Assembly (NCBI GenBank): GCA_028697515.1
Contig: JAQVEY010000176.1
Location: 1-5,664 of the forward strand
Direction: 5' to 3'
Source: Bacteroidales bacterium
Lineage (GTDB): Bacteria; Bacteroidota; Bacteroidia; Bacteroidales; ML635J-15
DNA length: 5,664 bases
The notes beneath the pieces were generated by a model, which did not search any database, was not told the origin of the DNA, and worked only from the letters and a program-made list of their open reading frames with translations. This document shows positions 5,547 to 5,664 of the stretch, one piece after another. How positions within the stretch are numbered: the stretch's first letter is position 1; every line of letters begins with the position of its first letter. Made by a program: the position numbers and the translations under genes.

Positions 5547-5664
5547 ATGATACGCGAAATAGTAAAAATAGACGAAGAAAAATGTGATGGTTGCGGATTA
5601 TGCATTCCTAACTGTCACGAAGGAGCTTTACAAGTTATTGATGGTAAGGCAAGGCTAATCAGCG
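5547..5664 (+). CDS. 4Fe-4S ferredoxin-type protein (3' partial)
   Basis: Starts at the ATG at 5547, preceded by an A-rich leader, and runs off the right edge after 39 codons. Residues Cys13-x2-Cys16-x2-Cys19-x3-Cys23 (CDGCGLCIPNC) form a classical 4Fe-4S ligand set. The residue after the last Cys is His rather than the usual Pro. The N-terminus MIREIVKIDEEKCDGCG resembles ferredoxin-domain proteins of Bacteroidota and other anaerobes that are encoded beside hydroxylamine reductase (hcp) and HcpR-type regulators. A second cluster motif would be expected beyond the window. It would carry electrons to a neighbouring redox enzyme; which one cannot be seen here. Control by the divergent regulator is suggested by the operator and promoter spacing. 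Confidence 0.85.
   Translation, partial: MIREIVKIDEEKCDGCGLCIPNCHEGALQVIDGKARLIS

Overview
The window looks like a piece of a Bacteroidota chromosome. It is AT-rich, starts are preceded by A/T-rich leaders with almost no Shine-Dalgarno signal, two promoter boxes match the Bacteroidota -7 consensus TAnnTTTG, and the protein families (RemB/Wzi-like outer-membrane barrel, small outer-membrane barrel, M48 membrane protease, HcpR-like Crp/Fnr regulator) are typical of that phylum. No rRNA, tRNA or CRISPR array was seen.

Left part (1-2216, + strand). The 3' portion of a RemB-like outer-membrane beta-barrel gene runs in from the left edge. It is followed by a gene for a secreted protein of unknown function, built of a signal peptide and six near-identical 43-residue repeats. 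Directly after this comes a second, degenerate copy of the last ~197 bp of the RemB-like gene. The repeat gene is therefore bracketed by direct repeats of its neighbour's 3' end, which points to a past duplication or insertion.

Middle part (2217-4179, - strand). There is a small predicted outer-membrane beta-barrel protein of unknown function and an integral-membrane Ste24-type M48 metalloprotease with complete zinc motifs.

Right part (4185-5664). A Y1/HUH (IS200-like, RAYT-type) transposase gene sits 5 bp upstream of the protease start. It carries a ~31-bp-stem hairpin inside its own coding sequence and appears to have lost its N-terminus to an in-frame stop codon. Next is a Crp/Fnr-family regulator gene (- strand), transcribed divergently from a 4Fe-4S ferredoxin-type gene that runs off the right edge. 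A perfect 16-bp palindrome, TGTAACATATGTTACA, lies between the two. It is centred about 41.5 nt upstream of the start site inferred for the ferredoxin gene, and it covers the -33 region of the regulator's own promoter. This suggests an HcpR-like nitrosative or redox stress switch that activates the ferredoxin operon and limits itself.

The least ordinary items are the repeat protein with its flanking RemB duplication and the palindrome nested in the transposase gene. I saw no clear sign of a multi-gene defence or other novel system.
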